Assembly (NCBI GenBank): GCA_028023455.1
Contig: JAQFVV010006426.1
Location: forward strand, 1,364,001-1,428,000
Reading direction: 5' to 3'
From: Epiperipatus broadwayi
Taxonomy: Eukaryota; Onychophora; Udeonychophora; Euonychophora; Peripatidae
Length of the DNA stretch: 64,000 nt
The position numbers were made by a program, and so were the translations under genes. The notes under the pieces were generated by a model. That model had not been told where the DNA came from. It did no database searches and saw nothing but the letters and a program-made list of their open reading frames with translations. This document shows, one piece after another, positions 13,475-26,189 of this stretch. Position 1 is the stretch's first letter. Each line of letters begins with the position of its first letter.

Positions 13475-15465
13475 TGTGTTTTTAATCAAAAGCTGTAATT
13501 TAGTATATATATAATAAGCACAACTATTATTTATATAACATTCTTATGCACTGAAAAGAATAATCATTATATCTAGTTCGATGCTCACATACTTCAATAC
13601 ACAAAACATAGCATAAGACATTTGATCTATATCATCATGATTCAATATAGCCACATTATATTTTGCCACTTTCAAATGTATAAACCCACTGCCTGTAAAC
13701 ACAATGATCTCTGAATATAAATGTCTCACAACTAATCTTGTATGCATGCATGATAGCAATAAGTTTATGCACTATATTATTCCACTGTATAATATCAATG
13801 TAATATACGTTCTGCCATTTATAAGAGTGTAATCCTTTTCTTGTGATTTATGTGCATATATATTTTGACATGCTACCTTAATCTATTTGATGACAAATGT
13901 AAACATTTGGATGCAGATTGGTATCTACATAAAAATCATCTTTGGTCCAAAGTTCCTTTTTAAAATAAAGCAACAAAAATTAAACAACCAAATATTCATA
14001 TTTGCAACTTTAGGCTTTGGCATATCTGAGCCATAGACTTGACACCTCCAATCACATTCTTGAAATCAATAACTGATAATTAAATGAGGGATTTATAAAA
14101 TGCTCATTTATGCTCAAATATTCAATTTCCTCCTTAGACAAAATTTCTACACTTTACTAACATCATACTTTCTCTAATAGAGATGTGTAATATGTCAAAA
14201 TTGACTCCCTATGCATCATATGTCTCTGGAAAAAAGACACAGCACTACTTGCTTAACAATTGGTCTACATTAGACAATATCTTGTATAGCATAACATGTA
14301 TAGAGCATGCAACCATCTTCCAGAATATCAGATGATATTAGAAGCCATTGAGTTCCACAGTTCATAAAATAACTTTTGTGCTTTACATTCTGAGGCGCAT
14401 GATGACTTTTCATTTTAGCAATAACACAAAATGACAGAAATCAATATTTTACAATAAATTACCACAATTAAACAACAGACAATAAAATCATATATTCTGA
14501 TATTTTTCTCAGCATGTTGGTCACTCATAAAACAGCAATCAAATTTATAATCAGCCACTGCACTGTCACATTTTAAATCAAGCACTTCAAAATATGTTCA
14601 AAATTCCACACTAATGCAAAATGTTGTTAAAATCCACTCACCAGATTAACAGACATAATCAACTCACAAATATACAAATTGTAAACTAAGTACTATCAAA
14701 CACAATGAAAAACTGCACAGAAATGTACACCAAAGAATGATAAGCTAGAATATGGATATAAACAATACTGTTAACAGACTTATATGCAAGCTTACAGGAA
14801 ATCAATATCAGAAGGTTCTCAAGCCATAAAAGGCAATTTATATACCTAAAGATATTATCACATACACATGTATTAAGTAAAACCAAATAAAAAAATGATG
14901 CAACATAAAAACAATTTAAATGTAACCTATGTAGAAGTAAATACTAGCTATAGCCATTTAAATTTAATAATATAAACTTTTTCAGATAATATATCACTTG
15001 TCCAGTTTATATCTGTAAAAACCTCTGTAGTATATATTTAAGCAATGTAAACTTATATACTTAATCATCATCTCAAAAAATATAAGCACATGTATACAAA
15101 AAGTATCAATGCAATCTCTGCAGTCTGTCACTGGACTTGGCATATGCTCATTGATATTGATACAATCATTTTTGAACAAAAATGACTTTTTTGGGAGTGG
15201 ATATTAATAGGACTGCAAAACAGTTCAGTGACAATAAATATTTATTGACTAATGATACTAAATTCTACAAAAATACTCAATAAGTCTATTCTCATAATTG
15301 ATCTAGCATTAGAAATAACAGAACTACTATTACTTAAAAGAAAATAATGGAAACCCTAAGTAAAGACTGTATAAAGGTAAATCAAATAAGTCACACATGT
15401 ATCAAAACATTTTTATACATAACCTTCCATACCCATCCATAATCTTATCAATACACAAGGCAATT
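13475..15465. repeat. 2-kb dispersed unit, copy 1
   Basis: About 95% identical to 24096-26111, starting at TTTTAATCAAAAGCTGTAAT and ending at CAATACACAAGGCAA. It sits exactly between the two 0.83-kb direct repeats. Small minus-strand frames are shared with copy 2 (see 14270-14413), but no known transposon protein is recognised. Confidence 0.75.
14270..14413 (-). CDS. 47-codon frame conserved in the 2-kb unit (copy 1)
   Basis: ATG to TAA on the minus strand, starting MKSHHAPQNVKHK and containing NCGTQWLL. It differs from the frame at 24928-25071 by three bases in 144, all third-position and silent, while the flanking 190 bases show about 14 differences. This hints at past coding constraint. 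It may be an exon or remnant of a larger protein; no family is recognised, and it may be chance. Confidence 0.2.
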   Translation of the reverse strand: MKSHHAPQNVKHKSYFMNCGTQWLLISSDILEDGCMLYTCYAIQDIV

Positions 15466-16287
15466 TATATTTATCAATAATATTTTACTCAGTTTACATG
15501 TGTTGTTCAATTTAGAGAACTGGATGGAGTGGCTGCCTGTAAAATTTGAGTGTTGGAATTGATTTCAGATCTGTATTGTGTTTAATACTATTATCTTTCT
15601 CTTTTTTATTATGCTGAGTCACTTTTTTAAGTTTTATTAAATAGCTTTTCCTACTTTTAATATTATCTTTTTTTAGATGCCTTATCTTTTTACACATTTT
15701 TTTGGATGTGTTTTTTTAGCTAAAACTTGTAATTGATTCATAACTGGTACTATGTTCCAAGTATAAAAAACACAAAATGAGTAAAAAAAACATAATGTTT
15801 AAAGAAATATTATTGCATGCCAAAATATTTAATTGTTAATAAATATCATAATAATAATATTATTTAATGCAAATACTTACATGATTGCACTATTGACAAA
15901 GCCTAAAAATAATATCTTGTAGAACAAAACACTATGTATTTGAATTTTTCATAATTATTCAACATAATCTATGAATAAATAAAAAAAAATGCAAGCCATT
16001 TTAATTACTTCTAAAAATGTATTTAATATACAATCTAAGAATGAAAATTTAAAGTTCTTTTCTTAATTAAATCTTGCCTAAATTTCTACTTTTTGAATTA
16101 TATAATAACATATATGGTACCTTTATAAAAGTTATACAATGAAAGTTCCTGGCCCCTATGTTTGTCTTTATTTATTTTAGTGGCCCTCAATTATTTGTTC
16201 ATATTTACTTTCTTAAAAATATTTTACCAAATATGTTACTTATTAAAATTACACAATATTTAAAAAGTGAATTATAAGTTAGTGTTT
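15466..16287. repeat. 0.83-kb direct repeat, right copy
   Basis: Second copy of 12638-13474, directly after the 2-kb unit. It ends at GAATTATAAGTTAGTGT. An intact 61-codon minus-strand frame (15512-15697) is lysine-rich chance sequence. Confidence 0.75.
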
Positions 16288-19229
16288 TTTTTAAAAAATA
16301 TTGCTAATTGGATTATAAATTCAATTTCACAGTCTATAATTAATAGTTTTTTTTATGTAAATTATAGTTTATGAATATAAAAACATTGTGAAATTGTTAT
16401 CATTATTTGACATTATTTTATTATGTTAGTGTAATATAATTTTTGAGTTTTTGTTTTTTTGTGAAAATGATTAAAATTTGAAAACTTCCAATGACCAAAA
16501 AAATAAAAATCAGATGGAAACTCTGGAGCAATGCATCAATTCCTGTTTAGAAGAATTTATGTTGCACTGAATGCATAAAGATGATATATCCATGTGTGGC
16601 TATGATGCATGAAATGAAGGATTCATGCAAACTTATATGAAGAAATCACATTTGTAATACACTATTACTATACTTTACTTGATTAGGTTTTTTATTTGTT
16701 TATTAAATTTATTTAATTACAATCATTTGCAGATTTGTGTATTTTTTGTGAGTTTTAGAATCATCTTAAAAAGAATATTAAATATGATATATTATAATCA
16801 GTCAATTTGTTTGCAATCTTTTTTGATGCCCCTGTAATTAGACAACTAAAATAAACACAGCTGGCATAGCTTTTACAAAGATTTCAAAAATATAATACAG
16901 TACTGTAAATATTTTACAATTAAATAAAAATAAGTGAAAGTTTTTTTGTTAATAAAAAACACAAACAAGTTTTTTGTCTGAAAGATATTGATTTAAAAAT
17001 GCTGAATAGATTTTGAAAAGAAAGAATTTTTTTTAAGAAGGTATTAATGGGATGTAAGAGTTATAACAATCTGCCAATTTAAAATTGACTTAGTTTCATG
17101 GACTTAATAAAATATAAAAGTTATATCAATAAACAAAGTAAGTATAATCATTTAAAATACCAGACTAATTATATATATATAATTGTGATTTTTGATAGTT
17201 AAAATATTAAATAATAGTATAAATATTTTATTATAGAAGGAATCAGATGCATGCTATCCTCTGGACAAAAAAAAACAAATGCCTAAAACTTCTATCAACT
17301 TGGGGACTCAAAATTTTTAAAGCAATATTCTGTGAAGTTTATTTTTCAAGTAAAGCAATCAGAAATCTTTTAAAATCATTATTTTTATATGTATCAAAAG
17401 ACAATAAAAAAAACAATGAATTTTTTAAAATTTGCTGTCTCATTTGCAATGATGAAAGTAATATTGAAAAAAAATAAGAAATAATTTATTATTCATCTTA
17501 TTCAATAAAAAGGCAATGAACTAAAGTTTTTTTTGAACAGTGTTTTTAGAATTGTCAATTTAATTACAACTTTTACTAGATAATTTATGTTCCAATAAAA
17601 ATTGTTTTTAGTTTTAATTTATTAGGAAGTTTGTTTTGTTATATTAAATGTATATTAATCTACTGCCAATTAATGCAATAAAAACAGAAAAAAGGCTGAT
17701 GGCTTTATCACTGTTTCATAAAAAATGTGATTATGTGGAACTGATCATGGCATTTGGAAAATTATGTTAGACACTATACCAATGATGACAATATTACATT
17801 TTACATTAAAAGTACTTAATGGTTAATTGAGTTTATTTATGACTTTCTGGTGAATTATTCTTAATCTCTCTCTATAATTTTTTTTATAAATGTCTTATAT
17901 ATAATATTGCTAAATTTTTCATAAAATTATATCTATAATTATTATATTCATTGCCCATTATCTCTGCACAAAGCACATATATATTATGGATTTTTTATAT
18001 TAAAGAACCAAGCTTTAACTATTTCTATACATAGGACTGAAATTCGAATTTGTCTGGCCCCAATAAGACCATCATGTATCTTTAGAAATTATGCAGTTTT
18101 GTTTATAGAAAATAAGTTTATGCATGAGAGATTTACAAAAAGTTTTCAAACATATAAAAACTACTTTTAATAAAATACCGAGCTGTTGGTAAAATCTGAT
18201 CTAAATATTGATTCAGAAACAGTAATAAAAACAAGCCAAGCTATCTTTGATCCTTATTATGCAGGATAAAGCTCATGTGTAAAGCAATGCAATGAATCAT
18301 ATTCTGTATGTACATAATATTGGTAGTAATTAGGTAAGTAATATATATATTGTATAATTATTTATATAATATCAGAGTCAGCCTAAGAAAAGAAATGGAA
18401 GAATGCAATGTATGTGTGGTGGTTCTTTTAAATAAAATAAAAACCCTTAATTTTTTAAAAACTTATTTTGTTTGCAGATATTTTCCATCTCCACAAATAA
18501 TTTTGCAGGATTGTCCAAAAAATAACATTAAAAAGTCTCACTTATGTTACAAAATAAATATTGTTGTTTTAAAATATTATTGTTTCAAATATTATTTTTT
18601 AAATATTAATTAGATCTATTTTAGCATGTGTTTTAATGTACAGATTAATTTTATAGAAATAAATAAATAAGTAAAACACGTTATTTAAAGAATATGTTAC
18701 ATGGTTAAAGCCATATTTTTTGTGACATAGAATGAATACTGCTAAAATTTACCCTGTACACCACACAGCACAGCTGGTCATATTTGCATTATCAAAAACG
18801 TTTTCATATTTATGTTATAAAGAACATAGTAGTGAACATTGCTTTCTTTTTTTGTGCTGGTTCACAAGTTGTCTCTGGTAATCTACACAGTTGGAATACA
18901 AGGCATCTTATCATATCATTCTGTTTGTCATTAATTTTAATGCGGATTTTTAAAAAATATTTTGTTTTAAATTTTGGACAGATTTCTGAAAATGTATTAT
19001 AGATATTCTCAATTTTGAATAACCATGCATTAATCTGATTTTTTAATTTATCATTATTATTTACAATTGACTATTGAATTGAAATACTGTTTGCGTGTAT
19101 TTATTTTATGCAACAATAATTAATATATAAATGTTTGATTATCATACGTTAATGACGTTATGGCATTCAAAATATTTCTTAGTAATTATAGTAAAAACAT
19201 AAATTTGATATTTCATATAAAATGTGTTC
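16288..19229. other. AT-rich region without supported features
   Basis: Several open frames of 60-90 codons (for example 17247-17477, 18350-18613 and 18784-19002) have low-complexity, AT-driven composition, no domain and no paralogue in the window. I treat them as chance. Confidence 0.4.
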
Positions 19230-19788
19230 CAAGTTTACATAGGTTAGGAATATATGTATAAACTTTTAATTTACTTTGTAAAAAATAGATACATAAAAAT
19301 TTATTAAATAGATTTAAATTTTTTAATCAAAATCTATTTTTAAAATTGTTACTACAATTATTTCAACAGTTTAAATGAGTTATTTTTAACCAATAACATT
19401 TGCTACAATCTGCTGAGAATGGCAATTTTTATAAATAAAAAAAAAACTGATGAAAAAACAAAAAAAAATATCAATTATTTTAATTGATTATTTATTAACC
19501 AAGAATTTATATATATAGATGTACTTTCTTTCACGTTTTTCTGTTAAATTATTTTATATATGAAATTATTTATTCTTATATTTCTGTACAGTTTTACAAA
19601 TACACAAAACATAAATCAATAATAATATCTTATTCATTTTTGTTGGTTACAATAAAAAAATAATCATAATGAGGTTTTGACAACTAAAGCTAAAAATTAA
19701 CCTGGTAGTCATTTACATTTATGATTTTACCATAATTATTAAAACCTCAAAATCAAAGATAATGCCTTTTCTGAAATAAAAACCTTTT

Positions 19789-20010
19789 ATGAAATGTAAA
19801 CTTAAATACATAAAATACAAGAATCAAGATATATTTGATTATGATTTTGAAAAATGTAATGACAAAGTCATTAAAATTAAAGGGGAAATGTTTTACGTCA
19901 CAATGGTGCCTGAAAATATTTCAAAATTGTTTTTAATAATAATTTTTCAAAATGGCTTACATATGGGAATGCACTGTCCATTGCTAAGTTTTAATAATTT
20001 TGAAATCTAA
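19789..20010 (+). pseudogene. Possible remnant of an ancient exon
   Basis: An open frame of 73 codons containing DIFDYDFEKCNDKVIKIKG. The diverged copy near 4957-5065 in the corresponding frame gives DTFKYDVEKCN, a stop, then KFIKI, so protein-level similarity persists over about 30 residues. No splice sites or family could be assigned. It may equally be non-coding duplicated DNA that happens to be open. Confidence 0.2.
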
Positions 20011-20495
20011 ATTATATAATGCAATACACTTTTAAATATTGAACTTCACAAATAACCCAAAATATTTTTGTGCTTTTTTGTGTAATATAATTTTCTTCTT
20101 CCTTTTATTTATGTACTGATTTTTATTTTAACAAATCATACTATTTACAACTTTCTTAAACACTTTAACAATATTTTTTATATCAGTAATAATTGAAAGT
20201 TTGCTAATCTTTCACATGCGCGATTGTCTCTCAGACAGCCAATCAGATTTTAAACAGCTGTCTTAAGAACGATCAGGCTTCAGATTTTGGTAAGAAAAGG
20301 ATGAGATCAACCTTTTCTCAACTTAACTTTTTATATATATAAGCCAGTCTTAAGCATCTTGGTCTGAATGCTTGAATATATAAACATATACACTTATCAT
20401 TCATTGTGTTATTAATTTAAAATATTACAGCGTGAAATCTCAGAATTACTACACCACAATTTTTTAAATGTTAATATAATTTATCAGCATATTAT

Positions 20496-20637
20496 TTTTT
20501 ATATTAAAACTTTATTCTTACAGTTTCATCTGTCCTGCAGTTATTGTCAGAATTCTTTAAATCCTATTTCTAGAACCGTAATCTGGTGATGATTACAGGA
20601 TAGTTGAAACTGTAAGAATAACGTTTTGATATAAAAA
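20496..20637. mobile_element. Small foldback/MITE (about 140 bases)
   Basis: Left arm TTATTCTTACAGTTTCA pairs with TGAAACTGTAAGAATAA on the right. The arms are about 45 bases and extend into ATATTAAAAC/GTTTTGATAT. Confidence 0.65.
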
Positions 20638-22346
20638 TACTATTATTAAATTTTTTACAAAAGTTGAAAATGCTATTTTTTGTGACCAATAAAATAAATA
20701 ATTATCAAATTGTTTTTTCTCAGTATGAATTATAATATGTTCACACATTTGATATAAAAAGCTGGACATTATGATGCTGAAAAATGTAATGCATGAGATT
20801 GACATTTTATAGCCAGCAATATCCTGTAAGCCAATAAATACCTTTAAAGATACAAATTAATTCTAAACATTATTTAATAAAAAATGATTTGTATTTTATA
20901 ACCATCATTTTTATGGTTGGATCAGAAAGTTATTAATAATTTGGACTGCAAAAATTTATTTAAAAAAAGAGAATCTTGTTACATGTATTTAAAACTGTTT
21001 ACATTTATTGAAACAATAGTCTACTTCATAGTAAAGGCTGAAAATTTATAAATGAAATTTCATATTTGATTGTACACATTATAGTATTATAAACAAATTG
21101 TTATGTCTAATATCTGTTCTTTAGGGATATGTTCAGATAGTTGTTTAATTTGAATGCCTAAAAGAATATTATAATTACTATATATTTTTGGGCTTATTAT
21201 TTTATAAACTTTTAAAAATATTGGAATGCTGTTCAACTACTTAAAAGCACATCAAAAGAAAACTGTAGTTTACGTGCTGCTTTTTCATTATTTAAATTAC
21301 AAGTGCTATTTCTAATATAGATTTGACAAGTCTGATATGTAATAATAATTACTCTGAATGGATAGAGACTTTTTAAATGTTTTAAAAAGATGATTTTTGA
21401 CAGAATAGCAGATATTTTTCTAAATGTGAAAAAATTATACATGAAATGGCCAAAGACTTTTAATTTTTTTATATATAAATATGTAATCAAAAATTTATTG
21501 ACCCATTGTGACAGTTTATTATTAGTAAAACACACTAGCATATATAGAAAATAAATGTTTAATTATTTTCATAGTTTCAATAAATTCAATATAGTAATTA
21601 TCTCATCATGATAATGTATAATACTCAAAGTAGAAAAAAATAAATTAAAAAAATCTTAAACAAAAATGGAAAAAAAAATCAATACTTATTTTTAAAATAA
21701 AATAATTTTATTTTTAAAATAAAATAATTTTATTTTTAATTACTTTTGCGAAATTTAAGTCCGATGAACATTTTAGTTGATTTTGTTTTTCTCTTTGATA
21801 TATTTTGTGTTCTTTTGACATTTTATAAAAAGTGTTGATAACAAAGAAATATTTTTATGTATATGCGTTTAGTCTCAATAAACAAAATGTAAAAAAAATA
21901 TAGTGGATTAAGAGAATTAAATAATATTAATAAAATAGTGATCACATTTACAAAAACAATTTAATTTTTAAATGTGAGAGTTGAATATAAGTTTATGAAC
22001 ATGTGAAAAATATTAAAAAAGGTTTTAATTACAGCTGTAAAACATTTATATTTATTAATGATAATATGTATATTATTAACTTGTTTTATAGAAAATAAAT
22101 ACGAAATTTCATTTTCATCAATTTATTATTTAGTTATAACCTAAATACACGAAAATCATAATGAACTCACTAATCAAAATCTAACTAGTAAATCATTACC
22201 AATATCATTGTAAGTGAATTTACGATGTAATTTTCAATACTGATTTCATTGTTAATTGGTCCTAAGTAGTTTATTGCATTATGAAGTTTAGATTTTGTTT
22301 ATTAAAATTTTTGTATTTAATTCTGTATAAACAAAATAACGATTAA

Positions 22347-23145
22347 TAAAGATAAATGTTAAAAAGACTAAAGTAATGTTCAATGGACTTTCTCAAAATA
22401 TGAAAATAAAGATTAATTATGATGAGTTAGAAGAAGTTAACAGCTACAAATACCTTGGTCAGATTATTAATACAGATGGAAACATAATGGATGAAATTAA
22501 TCATAGAATTAAACTTGGTTGGAGTCATTTTGTTAGAAATAACTTGATACAAAAAGAAAATTTGTCTATATGTTTGAAAAAGGTTTTTAATAAATGTGGT
22601 TTACCAGTTTTTGCTTATGGATCTGAGACTTGAACACTTAATAGAAAAGCAATACAGAGACTTCAGACCACTCAAAGAAGTATCGAGAGATGCATGTTGT
22701 GAGTAATGAGAAGAGATTGAAAATGCAATATAGGGGTAAGAGAACAAACAGGTGTTAGTGACCTCATTGAGAAAATTAAAAGACTAAAGTAAAGTTGGGA
22801 TGGACATATTGCTAGAAGAAATGATAATAGATGGACAACTAAAATCTTAAACTGGATTCCAAGAGATTGTAAAAGACCCAGAAAAAGACCACATGTGAGA
22901 TCAATGGATAAAATAAAAAAGTGTGCAGGAGTGATGTGGGAAAGAGAAGCTAAAGATAAAAAAAATGGATTGAATTTGGAGAGATCTTCATCTTGCAGAT
23001 CCCATAAAGCATAGCTCTTCCCCCCCCCCCCGGGCCTCCCGGCCCGGGGAGCGAACCCACCCCCCACTAAAAGCCCCATCCCCCCACAAGGAACACCACT
23101 GAATCTTACTGTTTCGCAGTGGATTGATAATGGTTGATGAGGAAA
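22347..23145 (+). mobile_element. RTE-type LINE, 5'-truncated copy
   Basis: Matches 61790-62460 of the longer RTE copy from GATAAATGTTAAAAAGACT onwards. It encodes the end of the reverse transcriptase region (YKYLGQIINTDGN at about 22447), breaks at a stop at 22633, and continues to a GGTTGATGA-type 3' end. 5' truncation is normal for target-primed retrotransposition. A GC-rich insertion splits its 3' end (22999-23119). Confidence 0.8.
22999..23119. other. GC-rich 121-base insertion in the RTE 3' end
   Basis: Contains a run of about 12 C, then CGGGCCTCCCGGCCCGGGG, in a region otherwise about 75% A+T. It is bordered by GCAG at 22995-22998 and 23116-23119; removing one GCAG and the insert restores CTTGCAGTGGATTGATAATGG, an ordinary RTE 3' end. 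On the minus strand GGGTTCGCTCCC resembles a tRNA B box. Confidence 0.55.
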
Positions 23146-24095
23146 CAAAATTATGTAGACAAAAATCACTTATCACATGGTTCAAGACTTTAATAATATT
23201 TATACAATAAAATAAAACATTAAAAAGGGGTTGCTGCAGTGACAATTCTTATAGTTTATAAATATTATAAACTTACTTGAACTACTGCCTGATTGTGCAA
23301 ATTAAAATATTGATATGTCATTAATTGGCTTCCATATTTCTATGTTATTCCAGTATTTGTTTAAATTATATATATAATTGAATAAGTGTATACAATACAA
23401 CTAAAAGCATCAACATGGAATTCTCCAAATAAAAACATTGTAAATAGAATTAATGCAATATTATTAAACAGCTATATTTAAAATATTTGTTAGCATTTTA
23501 ATATATTAATATTTCTGCAAGCATCAAATTTTTTTTTATAATCTTAAAAGGTGTTCCATTTATATAATGAGCATTATTATGTAATGTTTACAATTATTTC
23601 TAAAATTGTAAATAATATCTTTAAAATGTGCAGATTTAAAAACATACATGATTAAAAAAGGAATTTGTCAAGGTAGTGGTTTCGATCCAATACTTGAATT
23701 ATAGCATCTTTATATGCTAGTAAAAACAGGCAATGTATGTTAGTACAAAAATAATTCATATGGTGAATAAATAAATCTTTCAATATCTCTGGTCCATGTT
23801 TGTATATTGATTTTTGATTATAATCATAAAAATAAAATGGCCCCATGTTATGTTAGCCAAAATATTAAGCAAGCCTGATTTTCTTTTAATTTATAAACTT
23901 CAATTAATTTCTAATCATTTAACAATCTGTCAAATAAAATAATAAATTAGAAATACATAATGATTAATTATACCTAAATTATAATAATATTTATTTTTGC
24001 ATCCTGAAATCAGAAATACTACCCATGGGATACAAAATATTACTTCCCACCCAATCATCACAACACATCAACTATACATATCATGTTACATCATA
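23146..24095. other. No recognisable feature
   Basis: AT-rich sequence between the RTE fragment and the 2-kb unit. Confidence 0.4.
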
Positions 24096-26111
24096 ATTTG
24101 TGTTTTAATCAAAAGCTGTAATTTAGTATATATATATATATATATAAATATATATATTTATATATATATAATAAGCACAACTATTATTTATATCACATTC
24201 TTATGCACTGAAAAGAATAATCTTTATATCTAGTTTGATGCTCACACACTTCACATGCACAAAACATAGCATAAGACAATTGATTTATATAATCATGATT
24301 CAATATAGCCACATTATATTTTGCCACTTTCAAATTCATAAACCCACTGCCTGTAAACACAATGATCTCTCAATATAAATGCCTCACAACTAATCTTGTA
24401 TGTTTGCATGATAGCATTAAGTTTATGCACTATATTATTCCATTGTATAATATCAATGTAATATATGATCTGCCACTTATAAGAGTGTAATCCTTTTCTT
24501 ATGATTTATGTACATATATATTTTGACATGCTACTTTAATCTATTTGATGACAAATGTAAACATTTGGATGCAGATTGGTATCTATGTAAAAATCATCTT
24601 TGGTCCAAAGTTCCTTTTTAAAATAAAACAACAAAAATTAAACAACCAAATATTCATATTTGCAACTTTAGGCTTTGGCATATCTGAGCCATAGACTTGA
24701 CACCTCCAATCACGTGCTTGAAATCAACAACTGATAATAATATAAAGGATTTATAAAATGCTCATTTATGCTCAAATATTTGATTTCTTCCTTAGACAAA
24801 ATTTGTACACTTTACTAACATCATACTTTTTCTAATAGAGATGTGTAATATGTCAAAATTGACTCCTTATGCACCATATGTCTCTGGAAAAAAGACACAG
24901 CACTATTTTCTTAACAATTGGTCTACATTAGACAATATCTTGTATAGCATAACATGTATAGAGCATGCACCCATCTTCCAGGATATCAGATGATATTAGA
25001 AGCCATTGAGTCCCACAGTTCATAAAATAACTTTTGTGCTTTACATTCTGAGGCGCATGATGACTTTTCATTTTAGCAATAACACAAAATGACAAAAATC
25101 AATATTTTACAATAAATTACCACAATTAAACAACAGACAATAAAATCATATATCCTGATATTTTTCTCAGCATGTTGGTCACACATAAAACAGCAATCAA
25201 ATTTTCTAATCAGCCACTGCACTGTAAATCAAGCACTTCAAAATATGTTCAAAAATCCACACTAATGCAAAATGTTAAAATCCACTCACCAGATTAACAG
25301 ACATAATCAACTCACAAATGCACAAACTGTAAACTAAGTACTATCAAACACAATGAGAAACTGTACAAAAATGTACACCAAACAATGATAAGCTAGGATA
25401 TGGACATAAACAATACTGTTAACAGACTTATATGTAAGCTTACAGGAAATCAATATCAGAAGGTTCTCAAGCCATAAAAGGCAATTTATATACCTAAAGA
25501 TATTACCACATACACATGTATTAAGTAAAACCAAATAAAAAATGATGCGACATAATAAAAACAATTTAATTGTAACCCATGTAGAAATAAATACTAGCTA
25601 TAGCCATTAAATTTAATAATATAAACTTTTCCAGATAATCTATCACTTGCCCAGTTTATATCTGTAAAAACCTCTGTAGTATATATTTAAGCAATGTAAA
25701 CTTATATACTTAATCATCATCTCAAAAAATATAAGCACATGCATACAAAAAGTATCAATGCAATCTCTGCAGACTGTCACTGGACTTGGCATATGCTCAT
25801 TGATATTGATACAATCATTTTTGAACAAAAATGACTTTTTTGGGAGTGGATATTAATAGGACTGCAAAACAGTTCAGTGACAATAAATATTTATTGACTA
25901 ATGATACTAAATTCTACAAAAATACTCAATAAGTCTATTCTCATAATTGATCCAGCATTATAGATAATAGAACTACTATTACTTAAAAGAAAATAATGGA
26001 AACCCTAAGTAAAGACTGTATAAAGGTAAATAAAATAAATCACACATGTATCAAAACATTTTTAAACATAACCTTCAATACCCATCCATAATCTTATCAA
26101 TACACAAGGCA
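24096..26111. repeat. 2-kb dispersed unit, copy 2
   Basis: Same unit as 13475-15465 but without the flanking 0.83-kb repeats. It has a longer (TA)n tract near its left end (24129-24171). It is followed directly by the decayed LINE. Confidence 0.75.
24928..25071 (-). CDS. 47-codon frame conserved in the 2-kb unit (copy 2)
   Basis: Translates identically to the frame at 14270-14413. The silent differences fall in a Gly, an Ile and a Gly codon. The same caution applies: short, unrecognised, and inside a repeat. Confidence 0.2.
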   Translation of the reverse strand: MKSHHAPQNVKHKSYFMNCGTQWLLISSDILEDGCMLYTCYAIQDIV

Positions 26112-26189
26112 AAATCTTTACTATAAATGATAACATATCAAGAGGCCTAAACTATTTGAATTAAGTAATTGTATAAAACAATTGACTTC

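Larger units (their letters stand above)
19230..22330. repeat. Old direct duplication, right copy
   Basis: Counterpart of 4300-6500, longer because of unmatched sequence around 20100-20990 (with the small foldback at 20496). The match ends where the RTE fragment begins (about 22347). Confidence 0.45.

Noticed and set aside
12638-16287. LTR retrotransposon
   Set aside because: The direct repeats lack TG..CA ends, there is no primer-binding site or polypurine tract that I can see, no gag or pol signature, and the central unit exists elsewhere without the repeats.
22672-23245. Two glycine/proline-rich minus-strand frames
   Set aside because: Their unusual composition comes only from the GC-rich insertion, and they run antisense to the RTE fragment.
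23997-24233. Frame with a YIYIYI tract
   Set aside because: It crosses a (TA)n microsatellite at the start of the 2-kb unit.
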